Of a stretch of 8,332 nucleotides of DNA, positions 1 to 6,006 are shown piece after piece. The notes beneath the pieces are model-generated. The model was not told the origin of the DNA. It did not search any database and was given only the letters and a program-made list of their open reading frames with translations. Made by a program: the position numbers and the translations under genes. The stretch is from the NCBI GenBank assembly GCA_964428935.1, contig CAYSAG010000231.1:1-8332 (forward strand), in the 5' to 3' direction. This DNA is from JAADHY01 sp964428935 (GTDB lineage Bacteria; Planctomycetota; Planctomycetia; Planctomycetales; Planctomycetaceae). The stretch's first letter is position 1, and each line of letters opens with the position of its first letter.

Positions 1-314
1 GTGGAGCCGTCGTGCAGGGTCACGTGGAGTCGGTCCACGCCTTGCACGACGTGGAAGTTCGTCAGAATGTAGCCACGCGAATCCACAATGATTCCCGTGC
101 CCATGCCGTTGATTTTTCGCGTGCCCGTCTGGGAGAACAGGGCACCAGCGGCCGGCACGGTTTTTTCGGAGTGAATGTTCGCAACCGAACCAATAGCCCG
201 CTGAATGGCTCGCACGACGGCCGTGCGCCTCAAATCCGAGGCCGTCGCGAAAGTTTGGACGAACGACAAGAAAACTACCGCAAGGCAGGCGCGAACAAGG
301 ATGCGACTTTTCAT
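1..314 (-). CDS. Exported trypsin-like serine protease, HtrA/DegP type (N-terminal part, cut by window edge)
   Basis: Only the first 104 codons are present; the gene continues beyond position 1. The ATG at 314-312 opens with a Sec signal peptide: basic MKSR, a hydrophobic core at residues about 5-22, and an Ala-Thr-Ala cleavage site near residue 25, so the product should act in the periplasm or cell envelope. The stretch GTGIIVDSRGYILTNFHVV at residues 72-90 is the hallmark start of the S1C (HtrA/DegP/DegQ) fold, with catalytic His at residue 88 in TNFHVV. The catalytic Asp and Ser, and any PDZ domains, lie outside the window, so activity and subfamily cannot be judged. About 45 residues between the signal peptide and the protease core show no motif. 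No clear Shine-Dalgarno precedes the ATG; the start rests on the signal peptide. In HtrA enzymes this domain degrades or refolds damaged envelope proteins. The family call is firm, the precise role is not. Confidence 0.85.
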   Translation of the reverse strand, partial: MKSRILVRACLAVVFLSFVQTFATASDLRRTAVVRAIQRAIGSVANIHSEKTVPAAGALFSQTGTRKINGMGTGIIVDSRGYILTNFHVVQGVDRLHVTLHDGS

Positions 315-752
315 GGAAGGATCGGTCCGCTGCTGTGCCTGACGCTTGGTTGGTCACGGTCCTTCGTCCGATCCGGAGTACGGTCCGTCGCTTCTCCCCT
401 GCGTGAGATCGATCGGCAAGGCGAGAGTGGTGCCTTCAGAGCGCGGAGCGATCGCAAGAGGAGGAATGGCCAAGTGAGCGCAACCAGTCGGCTTGTGACG
501 GCTGTGCAGGGAGCTTGGCTTTTGTGGGTCGAGCGTCCCGGACGGCACAGTCGGCACAGAACGTACGGCCGCGAAGACCGGCGTTTTCGGTGCGCACTGT
601 GGGTCGGCGACGAGACAGTTCACCCGGCCGCGCTCGAGCGAGCGCCTCGGGTCCGTCACGCCGTGAGCCGGGCAAGAAGCGGGCTTCTGACAACAACCGC
701 CACGCAGCCTGAGCGGGGTCGCTCGTCTCGGCGCCTGCAAAGGTCTCTTCGC
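315..752. other. Non-coding gap between radC and the protease gene
   Basis: This 438-bp stretch lies between two minus-strand genes. Open frames cross it on both strands (for example minus 436-765 and 354-740, plus 515-712), but their translations are Arg/Pro/Ser-rich, share no recognisable motif and lack a convincing ribosome site, so I treat them as chance frames in GC-rich DNA. A 6-bp inverted repeat with a 2-nt loop at 675-688, about 65 nt past the radC stop, is too weak to call a terminator. The gap must hold the protease promoter if that gene is not cotranscribed with radC, but I could not identify a convincing -35/-10 pair. Confidence 0.6.
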
Positions 753-1727
753 TCAAGCAGGCCAAGACTGCTCGTACTGGCGAATGCTGACGCAGCGACG
801 GCGTGCCACAACGATGTGGTCGAGCACGCGAATGCCCAACGTCTCGCCAGCCTGCTCCAGCCGCCTGGTCACCGCGAGGTCCTCGCGGCTGGGCGTCGGG
901 TCACCGGACGGGTGGTTGTGGACCAGCAGCACGGCAGCCGCCGCGTCTTTGATTGCCGGACGAAACACCTCGCGCGGGTGGACCAGGCTGGCGTCCAAAC
1001 TGCCGACCGTCACGCGGTAGCTACTGATGACCTCGTGTTTCGTGTTGAGGCACAGAATGTGGAACTCCTCTTGCGTCCCGGACTCGGCCAGCCTCGCAAA
1101 CCGCTCGCGACACTCGGCAATGGCGTCTTCCGGTCCTTGAATCCGGCGCGGACGCTCTCGCAGTTCCAACCGAGCCGCCTCCGCCACCCGCCGCCCCAGT
1201 TCAATGCCGGCCATGATCTGGCAGTACGCCGTCTGGTGCACGGCAGGGCTGATTTGGTGCAATTCGGCTCGACCGGCCTGAGCCAGCTTGTGCAATCGGT
1301 CTCCGTAGTGGGCCGCTAGCTTTTCGCCGGCCTGCAGGGCCGACTCGCCCGGCCGTCCCGTGCGAATCAGAATGGCCAGCAGCTCGGCCGTTCTCAGTGA
1401 CGCAGCGCCGTGAGCCAGCAGCCGCTCGCGAGGTCGGTCCGCGGCCGGCGCGTCCGTCAGCCTGGGAGTCGACAGTTTCGAGGCCAACCAGTCGCCGGGT
1501 GAGAACCGGTCCCGTCGCTCCCAGCGAAACTCCGGCCGCTGCTTCGTCCCACTCCGGACCAAGTACCCGTCCCGCTCCAAGAGTCGAACCACTCGGGTCA
1601 CGAACGCCGGACGCTCGTCCGAGCAGACCCGTTTGAGCTCGTCCAGCGTAAACGCTTCTCGAACGACGGCCGCCTCCAGCACCCGCTGGTAGCGTTCCCG
1701 TCGTCGGTTTCGGTCTGCAGTGGCCAT
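753..1727 (-). CDS. radC: RadC-family JAB/MPN (JAMM) domain protein with N-terminal winged-helix extension
   Basis: The 324-residue product ends in a complete RadC domain: Glu at 221/222 in EEFHILCLN, then HNHPSGDPTPSRED at residues 270-283, which supplies the JAMM zinc ligands His270, His272 and Asp283 with Ser280. Residues 98-184 match the RadC N-terminal region (PRERLLAHGAASLRTAELLAILIRTG), but its helix-hairpin-helix is eroded: the usual Gly-x-Gly-x-x-Lys-Ala loop reads ISPAVHQTAYC at 159-169. Residues 9-72 are extra compared with ordinary RadC (about 225 aa) and look like a winged-helix DNA-binding unit (ERYQRVLEAAVVREAFTLDE, then RVVRLLERDGYLVRSG). The start is fixed by GGGGAG at 1736-1741, 8 nt before the ATG; an open frame continues upstream to 2000 but reads as non-coding. 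RadC proteins are historically called DNA repair proteins, though their true role is uncertain and many RadC-type genes sit in mobile or defence regions. Here it has its own divergent intergenic region and no mobile neighbours. Confidence 0.93.
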   Translation of the reverse strand: MATADRNRRRERYQRVLEAAVVREAFTLDELKRVCSDERPAFVTRVVRLLERDGYLVRSGTKQRPEFRWERRDRFSPGDWLASKLSTPRLTDAPAADRPRERLLAHGAASLRTAELLAILIRTGRPGESALQAGEKLAAHYGDRLHKLAQAGRAELHQISPAVHQTAYCQIMAGIELGRRVAEAARLELRERPRRIQGPEDAIAECRERFARLAESGTQEEFHILCLNTKHEVISSYRVTVGSLDASLVHPREVFRPAIKDAAAAVLLVHNHPSGDPTPSREDLAVTRRLEQAGETLGIRVLDHIVVARRRCVSIRQYEQSWPA

Positions 1728-1735
1728 GCGTCTTG

Positions 1736-1741
1736 CTCCCC
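1736..1741 (-). promoter_or_regulatory. Shine-Dalgarno site of radC
   Basis: On the minus strand GGGGAG stands 8 nt before the ATG at 1727. It decides the start, because the same frame stays open for 91 more codons upstream (to 2000) without any similar site. Confidence 0.7.
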
Positions 1742-2059
1742 AACGGTGGGCTCGCTCGACAACGGCCCGGCCACGCTGGCGTGCGCGAGAGCCGGCTTTC
1801 CAACGACTCACCCAGCGAGCCGGCCTGTCTGTTCGTGTCACCACTTCTAAACATCGCTCGCCGTGTGTGCAACTCTGCCGGTCGGCCGCGGCGGCGCAGT
1901 GTGGAATCTTCGCCGCTCCGTGCGTAAAGTCGCCGTTGTTGGCGGACGGCTCGACGGCGTCGTGCTCTGGCCGAGACAACGTCAGAGTCTTCGCGGTCAA
2001 GACGCGTGCAACGTGCGCCCATGACTTGAACGCCGTAACTTGCCACGTTCTTTTCGGTT

Positions 2060-2086
2060 GTGGAGCAAGCAGGATGCTTGCTCCAC
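2060..2086. repeat. Perfect 12+3+12 palindrome, REP-like intergenic element
   Basis: The arms GTGGAGCAAGCA (2060-2071) and TGCTTGCTCCAC (2075-2086) are exact reverse complements around the 3-nt loop GGA. It lies in the leader region of the SDR gene, 85 nt before its GTG. There is no T-tract after it, so a classical terminator is unlikely. The sequence resembles short palindromes I remember scattered between genes in planctomycete genomes, where they are sometimes mis-annotated as small proteins; that recollection could not be checked here. No second copy occurs in this window. It could be a REP/BIME-like repeat, a transcription-factor operator or an RNA hairpin. Confidence 0.75.
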
Positions 2087-2157
2087 GTTAGGACGAGAGG
2101 TGAAAGGCCGGCGGGCCGTCCAGTCGTCAAGCACACGGAAAAAGGCCAGCAGGAACC

Positions 2158-2164
2158 AGAGGAG
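2158..2164 (+). promoter_or_regulatory. Shine-Dalgarno site of the SDR gene
   Basis: AGAGGAG ends 7 nt before the GTG at 2172. This favours the GTG over the far-upstream TTG at 2040, whose frame would read straight through the palindrome. Confidence 0.75.
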
Positions 2165-2171
2165 CCCAAAA

Positions 2172-2903
2172 GTGGAACTGAAAGACAAAGTCGTTCTCGT
2201 GACCGGCGGAGGCAGTGGCATCGGCCTGGCCGTGGCCTCGGCTTTTGTCGACGAAGGCTGTCGGGTCGTCGTTACCGGACGGAGCGAAGAGAAGCTTCGT
2301 CATGCCGCCGAATCGGTGCAGCCGGAAAAGCGACTGTTGTGGCGAGTTTGCGACGTGTCCGACCGTTCGGCCGTGCAGGAACTGTTTCGCTGGGTCGAGC
2401 GGGAAGTGGGCGGAGTGGACATTCTGGTCAACAGCGCGGGAATCAACGTTCCGAACCGTTGCCTGGCGGACCTGGACCCGGCGGACTTCGACCGCGTGCT
2501 GCGTGTCAACGCGACTGGCACGTTCAACTGCATTTACGCTGCGTTGCCGCACATGCGTCGGACGGGCGACGGGTTGGTCATTAACATTGTGTCCATTGCC
2601 GGACTGCAGGCGAGCTTGCTGGCCGGCTTGGCCTACTCCGCCGCCAAATTCGCTCAGAGCGCCATTGGACTTTTCACCAACCTGGAGGAGGCGGCCAAAG
2701 GAGTGCGCGTGACGAACATTTACCCGGGCGAGACGGAAACGCCCATTCTGGACCAACGGCCCGAGCCGCCTCCGCCGGAACGCCGGGCGCTCATGCTTCA
2801 ACCCGAGGACGTCGCCGCGTGCGCCGTTTGTGTGGCCAAGCTTCCGAAGCGAGCCGTGGTGCCTCAGCTGGTCATTGTTCCGCCGTACCAAGTCTACGGT
2901 TAG
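2172..2903 (+). CDS. SDR-family NAD(P)-dependent oxidoreductase (classical short-chain dehydrogenase)
   Basis: The 243-residue length is typical of classical SDRs. The Rossmann nucleotide-binding motif TGGGSGIG is at residues 11-18, Asp61 in CDVSD sits where the adenine ring is held, NSAG (usually NNAG) is at 87-90, and the catalytic tetrad is Asn113, Ser141, Tyr155 and Lys159 (YSAAK). The segment after the second strand reads VVVTGR, with basic Arg37 rather than an acidic residue, which suggests NADP(H). The C-terminal YPGETETP at 184-191 is the usual post-catalytic loop. It should reduce a carbonyl or oxidise an alcohol in the cytosol; the substrate is not readable from sequence, and FabG-like and COG4221-type enzymes are both possible. 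Translation most likely starts at GTG 2172, giving VELKDKVVLVTGG, behind a good Shine-Dalgarno. The next gene is 351 bp downstream, so cotranscription is doubtful. Confidence 0.93.
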   Translation: MELKDKVVLVTGGGSGIGLAVASAFVDEGCRVVVTGRSEEKLRHAAESVQPEKRLLWRVCDVSDRSAVQELFRWVEREVGGVDILVNSAGINVPNRCLADLDPADFDRVLRVNATGTFNCIYAALPHMRRTGDGLVINIVSIAGLQASLLAGLAYSAAKFAQSAIGLFTNLEEAAKGVRVTNIYPGETETPILDQRPEPPPPERRALMLQPEDVAACAVCVAKLPKRAVVPQLVIVPPYQVYG

Positions 2904-3103
2904 AGACACGGCCGAGGGTTCGGGCTGGCCGGTGGGCCGCACTGGGTGGCTCGAGCCGGCCGAGTCCGCTAGTGGGCCGGGTCCGCGCGGACACCTCCCA
3001 GCCGCCCGCGGTTGCAACGACGCGGCCGTGGCGGTTCAATTGAGTGGCACGGCTGTCGAGGCGAGCAGGTTCGGAACGAGGCGTCGTCGAGCAGCTCGAC
3101 CGG

Positions 3104-3143
3104 CGGCGCCGGCTCTGCTGGCTCGGGCCGCTGGCCGGCGCCG
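3104..3143. terminator. GC-rich 10-bp stem with 20-nt loop, possible terminator or leader structure
   Basis: CGGCGCCGGC at 3104-3113 pairs perfectly with GCCGGCGCCG at 3134-3143. It lies 200 nt past the SDR stop and 112 nt before the nucleoside hydrolase start. No T-tract follows, so it is not a canonical intrinsic terminator; each arm is also partly self-complementary. It could equally be a leader hairpin of the next transcript, or chance in GC-rich DNA. Confidence 0.3.
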
Positions 3144-3240
3144 AGCTTCGGCGTCCTTTTGTCGTCGAACAGTGACCGCTCCGACACCGGCACCGCGACG
3201 GGCCGAGGAAATTCGCTGGAGAAAACCTACGCAGAATTCG

Positions 3241-3247
3241 AAGGGAG
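3241..3247 (+). promoter_or_regulatory. Shine-Dalgarno site of the nucleoside hydrolase gene
   Basis: AAGGGAG ends 7 nt before the ATG at 3255 and sets the start exactly where a Tat signal peptide begins, although the frame is open back to 3012. Confidence 0.75.
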
Positions 3248-3254
3248 CGAGCCA

Positions 3255-4298
3255 ATGCGACAAAACAGAAGAAACTTCCTCTGCGGGCTGGCGTGTGCTG
3301 CAACAGCCGGGGCTCTGGGGCGACGGCTGGCCGGTGCGTCAGACCGGCAGAACGCGCTCCGCCCCGCAGCAGCCGACCTGCTCGGACTGGTTCGGCAAGG
3401 CAAAAAGGTCCCGGTCATTTTCGACACAGACATTGGCGGCGACATTGACGACACGTGGGCGCTGGTCATGTTGCTGAAGTCGCCCGAGCTAGACCTTCGT
3501 CTGGTCGTGTCCGACTACACGAACTGCACGTACCGAGCGAAGATTCTGGCCAAAATGCTGCAAGTGGCCGGTCGCACCGACGTGCCGGTTGGAGTCGGCC
3601 TCGACAAGGGAGACGAGAAAGGACGGCAAAGCGAGTGGATCGGCGACTTTCAACTGAGCGACTACGCGGGACGCGTGCACCGGGACGGCGTGGACGCTCT
3701 CATTCAAACCATTCTGTCGTCGAAGGAGCCGGTCACGTTGATTTGTACGGGCCCGGTGCCAAATGTTGCGGAGGCTTTGCGTCGGGAGCCGCGAATTGCC
3801 GAGCGAGCGCGTTTCGTGGGCATGCACGGCAGCATTCGGCTGGGCTACGGAGGTCGACCGAAGCCGGCCGCGGAGTGGAACGTGCGAGCGGCTCCGAAAG
3901 CCTTGCAGGCCGTTTTCTCCGCCGACTGGGAAATTACCATTACGCCGTTGGACACGTGCGGCCTGGTCCACCTGACCGGCTCGCGCTACCAAAAGGTGCG
4001 GCATTGCTCCGACCCGCTCGTCCAGGCACTCATGCGGAACTACGAGTGCTGGGCGAAGGCTCGCGACCCACAGGGCAAAAACCTCCACCCCGACAAACGC
4101 AGCACGACCCTGTTCGACACGGTGGCCGTCTACCTGGCGTACTCGGAGCAGCTGGTTGAGGTGGAAGAGCTGCCGGTTCGAGTCACGGACGACGGAATGA
4201 CCGTGGTCGACCCGAAGGCTCGAAAGGTCCGCTGCGCCACGAAATGGAAAAGCCTCGACGGCTACCTGGACCACCTGACGTCCCGGCTGACGGGTTGA
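3255..4298 (+). CDS. Tat-exported nucleoside hydrolase family protein (IUNH-like)
   Basis: The 347-residue protein begins with a twin-arginine signal (NRRNFLCG, Arg5-Arg6) and a hydrophobic stretch to about residue 28 with Ala-Gly-Ala before Ser29, so it should fold in the cytosol and act outside it. The family signature is FDTDIGGDIDD at 56-66, the Ca-binding Asp cluster of inosine-uridine nucleoside hydrolases, here in the longer DTDxGxDxDD form rather than DTDPGxDDA. AEWNVRAAPKALQAVF at 206-221 matches the conserved AEFN-x5-P-E-A-A block, with Glu207 and Asn209 as the expected ribose ligands. Near the C-terminus LFDTVAV (286-292) corresponds to the usual HDxxAV; the Asp (288) is kept but the His is Phe. 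Family members cleave the N-glycosidic bond of ribonucleosides; substrate here is unknown and the changed motifs make a different glycoside possible. It lies 146 bp before the maturase gene on the same strand. Confidence 0.9.
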   Translation: MRQNRRNFLCGLACAATAGALGRRLAGASDRQNALRPAAADLLGLVRQGKKVPVIFDTDIGGDIDDTWALVMLLKSPELDLRLVVSDYTNCTYRAKILAKMLQVAGRTDVPVGVGLDKGDEKGRQSEWIGDFQLSDYAGRVHRDGVDALIQTILSSKEPVTLICTGPVPNVAEALRREPRIAERARFVGMHGSIRLGYGGRPKPAAEWNVRAAPKALQAVFSADWEITITPLDTCGLVHLTGSRYQKVRHCSDPLVQALMRNYECWAKARDPQGKNLHPDKRSTTLFDTVAVYLAYSEQLVEVEELPVRVTDDGMTVVDPKARKVRCATKWKSLDGYLDHLTSRLTG

Positions 4299-4338
4299 CG
4301 GCAGGCCGCTCCACGACGAATCGGCGCCCGTTCGCTCG

Positions 4339-4389
4339 CCGGACGCCCCCTGTCCGGACGTCCCGAGCGGCCGGCCGTGCTGCGGCCGG
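4339..4389. terminator. Two consecutive GC hairpins between nucleoside hydrolase and anSME genes
   Basis: Within the 146-bp gap, CCGGAC (4339-4344) pairs with GTCCGG (4352-4357) over a 7-nt loop, and CCGGCCG (4371-4377) pairs with CGGCCGG (4383-4389) over a 5-nt loop. They begin about 40 nt after the nucleoside hydrolase stop. There is no T-tract. They may reduce read-through or mark an mRNA-stability boundary; in DNA this GC-rich a 7-bp stem can also occur by chance. Confidence 0.3.
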
Positions 4390-4444
4390 TGCGTTCTCGG
4401 TCCGGCCGGCGCCGAAACGTTCCCCGCTGACGACGGTCGGGTCC

Positions 4445-5869
4445 ATGGCCTCGCCCGAGTTCAATGCGTACTTTCACGTGCTGGTCAAGCCGGTCGGTCC
4501 GGTCTGCAACCTGGACTGCCGCTACTGCTACTACTTGCCGAAAAAAGACCTGTACCCGGGCCGGTCGCAGTGGCGAATGTCCGACCGGACGCTGGAGTGT
4601 TACGTCCGGCAGTACGTCGAGAGCTTGCCCGAGTCGGTCCGGCAGGTGACCTTCTCTTGGCAAGGTGGTGAGCCGACGCTCGCCGGACTGGACTTTTTCC
4701 GTCGGGCGGTCGAGCTGCAGCGCCGCCACGTCGGGCAGTCACGCCAAATTCTGAACACCATTCAGACCAACGGCCTTCTGCTGGACGAGCGTTGGTGCCG
4801 GTTCTTTCGCGAAAACAACTTCCTCGTGGGGCTGTCGGTCGACGGACCACCGGAACTGCACGACGCGTACCGCGTGGACAAGCAAGGGCGTCCGACCTTC
4901 GACCGAGTGCTGCGTGCTCTGAAGTTGCTCAAACAGTACCAAGTGGACTTCAACGCCTTGGTCGTCGTTCACGACAAGAACGCAGGACACGGAGCCCGGG
5001 TCTACCGTTACTTGCGTGACCGCGGAGTCCGTTTCTTTCAGTTCATTCCGCTGGTGGAGCGGCGAGGCGGTTCGGACGCAGCCGGACGACCGGGGGGAAC
5101 GTCGCACGGCGGGCAGTCCCGCCCCGCTCGGAAACTCGTCACCGCTCGCAGTGTGGCTCCCGAAGCCTTCGGCCAGTTCCTGGTCGACGTGTTCGACGTC
5201 TGGGTGCGAAGCGACGTCGGACGCGTGTTCGTGCAGATTTTCGAGCAAACTCTGGCCGCGTGGTTGGGTCAGGAACCGTCGCTGTGCATTTTTCGTCCCC
5301 GCTGTGGCGACGCGCTGGTGCTGGAGCACAACGGCGACCTGTTCTCGTGCGACCACTTCGTCGACCGGCGACATTGGCTGGGAAACGTGCACCAGGTTCC
5401 GTTGGCCGAGCTGGCGCGTAGCGAGCGGCAACAGCAGTTCGGGCTCGACAAGCAAGAAACGTTGCCCGCGTACTGCCGTCGGTGCGAGGTGCGGTTCGTC
5501 TGCAACGGAGAATGCCCCAAGAACCGCTTTGTCCAAACACCCGACGGAGAGCCGGGACTGAATTTCCTGTGCGCCGGCTACCGCCGGTTCTTCAACTTCG
5601 TGCGGCCTTACGTGGAGCAAATGGTCGAGCAGCTCCGTTCGACTGGCCGCATTACAGGGCTGACGCCGAACGCCGGCTCGCGCGACGAACCGAGCTCGCG
5701 GACGGGCGTTCCGACGAAGACAGCGGCGCGAACGAACCTCGACAGGTCCAGCCCGGCGGCGGCCAAACGTCCGTTGAGTCGCAACGCACCGTGTCCGTGC
5801 GGGTCGGGGCTCAAGTACAAGAAGTGCTGCCTGGCCAAGAACCGACCGGTCGAGCCGGGCTGGTTCTGA
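4445..5869 (+). CDS. Anaerobic-type sulfatase-maturating enzyme (radical SAM/SPASM) with C-terminal SEC-C zinc motif
   Basis: The 474-residue protein starts in the way typical of anSMEs, with FHVLVKPVGPVCNLDCRYCYY. Cys21, Cys25 and Cys28 form the CxxxCxxC radical SAM cluster site; SWQGGEPTLAG (71-81) is the SAM-binding GGEP block. Eight more cysteines, at 281, 287, 302, 344, 347, 353, 357 and 376, reproduce the SPASM pattern that holds two auxiliary [4Fe-4S] clusters, and Asp303 in SCDH matches the catalytic Asp of characterised anSMEs. Such enzymes turn the Cys or Ser of the sulfatase C/S-x-P-x-R motif into formylglycine in the cytosol before export. After a linker (about 400-443) the chain ends in a SEC-C motif, NAPCPCGSGLKYKKCC (447-462), a zinc site like the SecA tail. 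The ATG at 4445 lacks a clear Shine-Dalgarno but fits the family start. No sulfatase is encoded here, so it probably serves sulfatases elsewhere. Confidence 0.95.
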   Translation: MASPEFNAYFHVLVKPVGPVCNLDCRYCYYLPKKDLYPGRSQWRMSDRTLECYVRQYVESLPESVRQVTFSWQGGEPTLAGLDFFRRAVELQRRHVGQSRQILNTIQTNGLLLDERWCRFFRENNFLVGLSVDGPPELHDAYRVDKQGRPTFDRVLRALKLLKQYQVDFNALVVVHDKNAGHGARVYRYLRDRGVRFFQFIPLVERRGGSDAAGRPGGTSHGGQSRPARKLVTARSVAPEAFGQFLVDVFDVWVRSDVGRVFVQIFEQTLAAWLGQEPSLCIFRPRCGDALVLEHNGDLFSCDHFVDRRHWLGNVHQVPLAELARSERQQQFGLDKQETLPAYCRRCEVRFVCNGECPKNRFVQTPDGEPGLNFLCAGYRRFFNFVRPYVEQMVEQLRSTGRITGLTPNAGSRDEPSSRTGVPTKTAARTNLDRSSPAAAKRPLSRNAPCPCGSGLKYKKCCLAKNRPVEPGWF

Positions 5870-5967
5870 GCCTGCCGCGGAGAGGTGGCTGCGGACGACG
5901 CGCGACGCTAGTCGAGCCGTGGACGCCCGCGCTCCGGAAACTGGCCCGCTGGACGCCCGAACCTGTC

Positions 5968-5984
5968 TGGTTCCACGCGAACCA
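5968..5984. terminator. Weak hairpin between convergent anSME and GH3 genes
   Basis: TGGTTC (5968-5973) pairs with GAACCA (5979-5984) over a 5-nt loop in the 137-bp gap where the two genes converge. The position suits a shared terminator, but the stem is short and no T-tract follows on either strand. Confidence 0.2.
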
Positions 5985-6006
5985 AGCCGGCCCAACGTCG
6001 GCCGCG

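Larger units (their letters stand above)
1728..2171. other. Divergent intergenic region between radC and the SDR gene
   Basis: These 444 bp separate minus-strand radC from the plus-strand dehydrogenase and should contain both promoters. The frames crossing it (minus 1728-2000 in frame with radC, plus 1720-2091, plus 2040-2171 in frame with the SDR) have no recognisable protein content. A weak minus-strand sigma-70-like pair reads TTGCAC (1867-1872), 17-nt spacer, TAGAAG (1844-1849), about 115 nt before radC; it matches only 3/6 and 4/6 of the consensus. On the plus strand TTGAAC at 2026-2031 has only a poor -10 partner. The one striking element is the perfect palindrome at 2060-2086. Confidence 0.55.
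2904..3254. other. Non-coding gap between the SDR and nucleoside hydrolase genes
   Basis: No gene is supported in these 351 bp; frames that enter from the right are upstream extensions of the nucleoside hydrolase frame with Ser/Gly/Arg-rich content. It contains a GC-rich inverted repeat at 3104-3143 and several very short perfect palindromes (for example GTCCGCGCGGAC at 2981-2992) expected in such DNA. A weak sigma-70-like pair, TTGCAA (3012-3017), 17-nt spacer, TTCAAT (3035-3040), with 4/6 matches in each box, could serve the nucleoside hydrolase gene. Confidence 0.5.

Noticed and set aside
675..688. AGAAGC/GCTTCT repeat as a radC terminator
   Set aside because: The 2-nt loop is too tight, the stem is short and no T-tract follows.
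12..1319. 435-codon plus-strand frame opposite the protease fragment and radC
   Set aside because: It is a shadow of two real minus-strand genes plus a gap, with Arg-rich content and no domain.
1556..1606. tRNA-like T-loop sequence (AGTCGAACC)
   Set aside because: It sits within the winged-helix codons of radC and no acceptor or anticodon stems can be formed around it.
1201..2169. 322-codon minus-strand frame crossing the start of radC and the intergenic region
   Set aside because: It is out of frame with radC, and it would read through the palindrome and the non-coding gap.
2040..2171. 44-residue N-terminal extension of the SDR from a TTG
   Set aside because: The extension translates the palindrome, has no family match, and a good AGAGGAG site supports the GTG at 2172.
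2127..3017. 296-codon minus-strand frame opposite the SDR
   Set aside because: It is antisense to a complete SDR and carries no motif.
2172..5869. SDR, nucleoside hydrolase and anSME as one operon or a new pathway
   Set aside because: The gaps of 351 and 146 bp contain hairpins, the predicted activities share no substrate, and one product is exported while the others are not; same-strand order alone is not enough.
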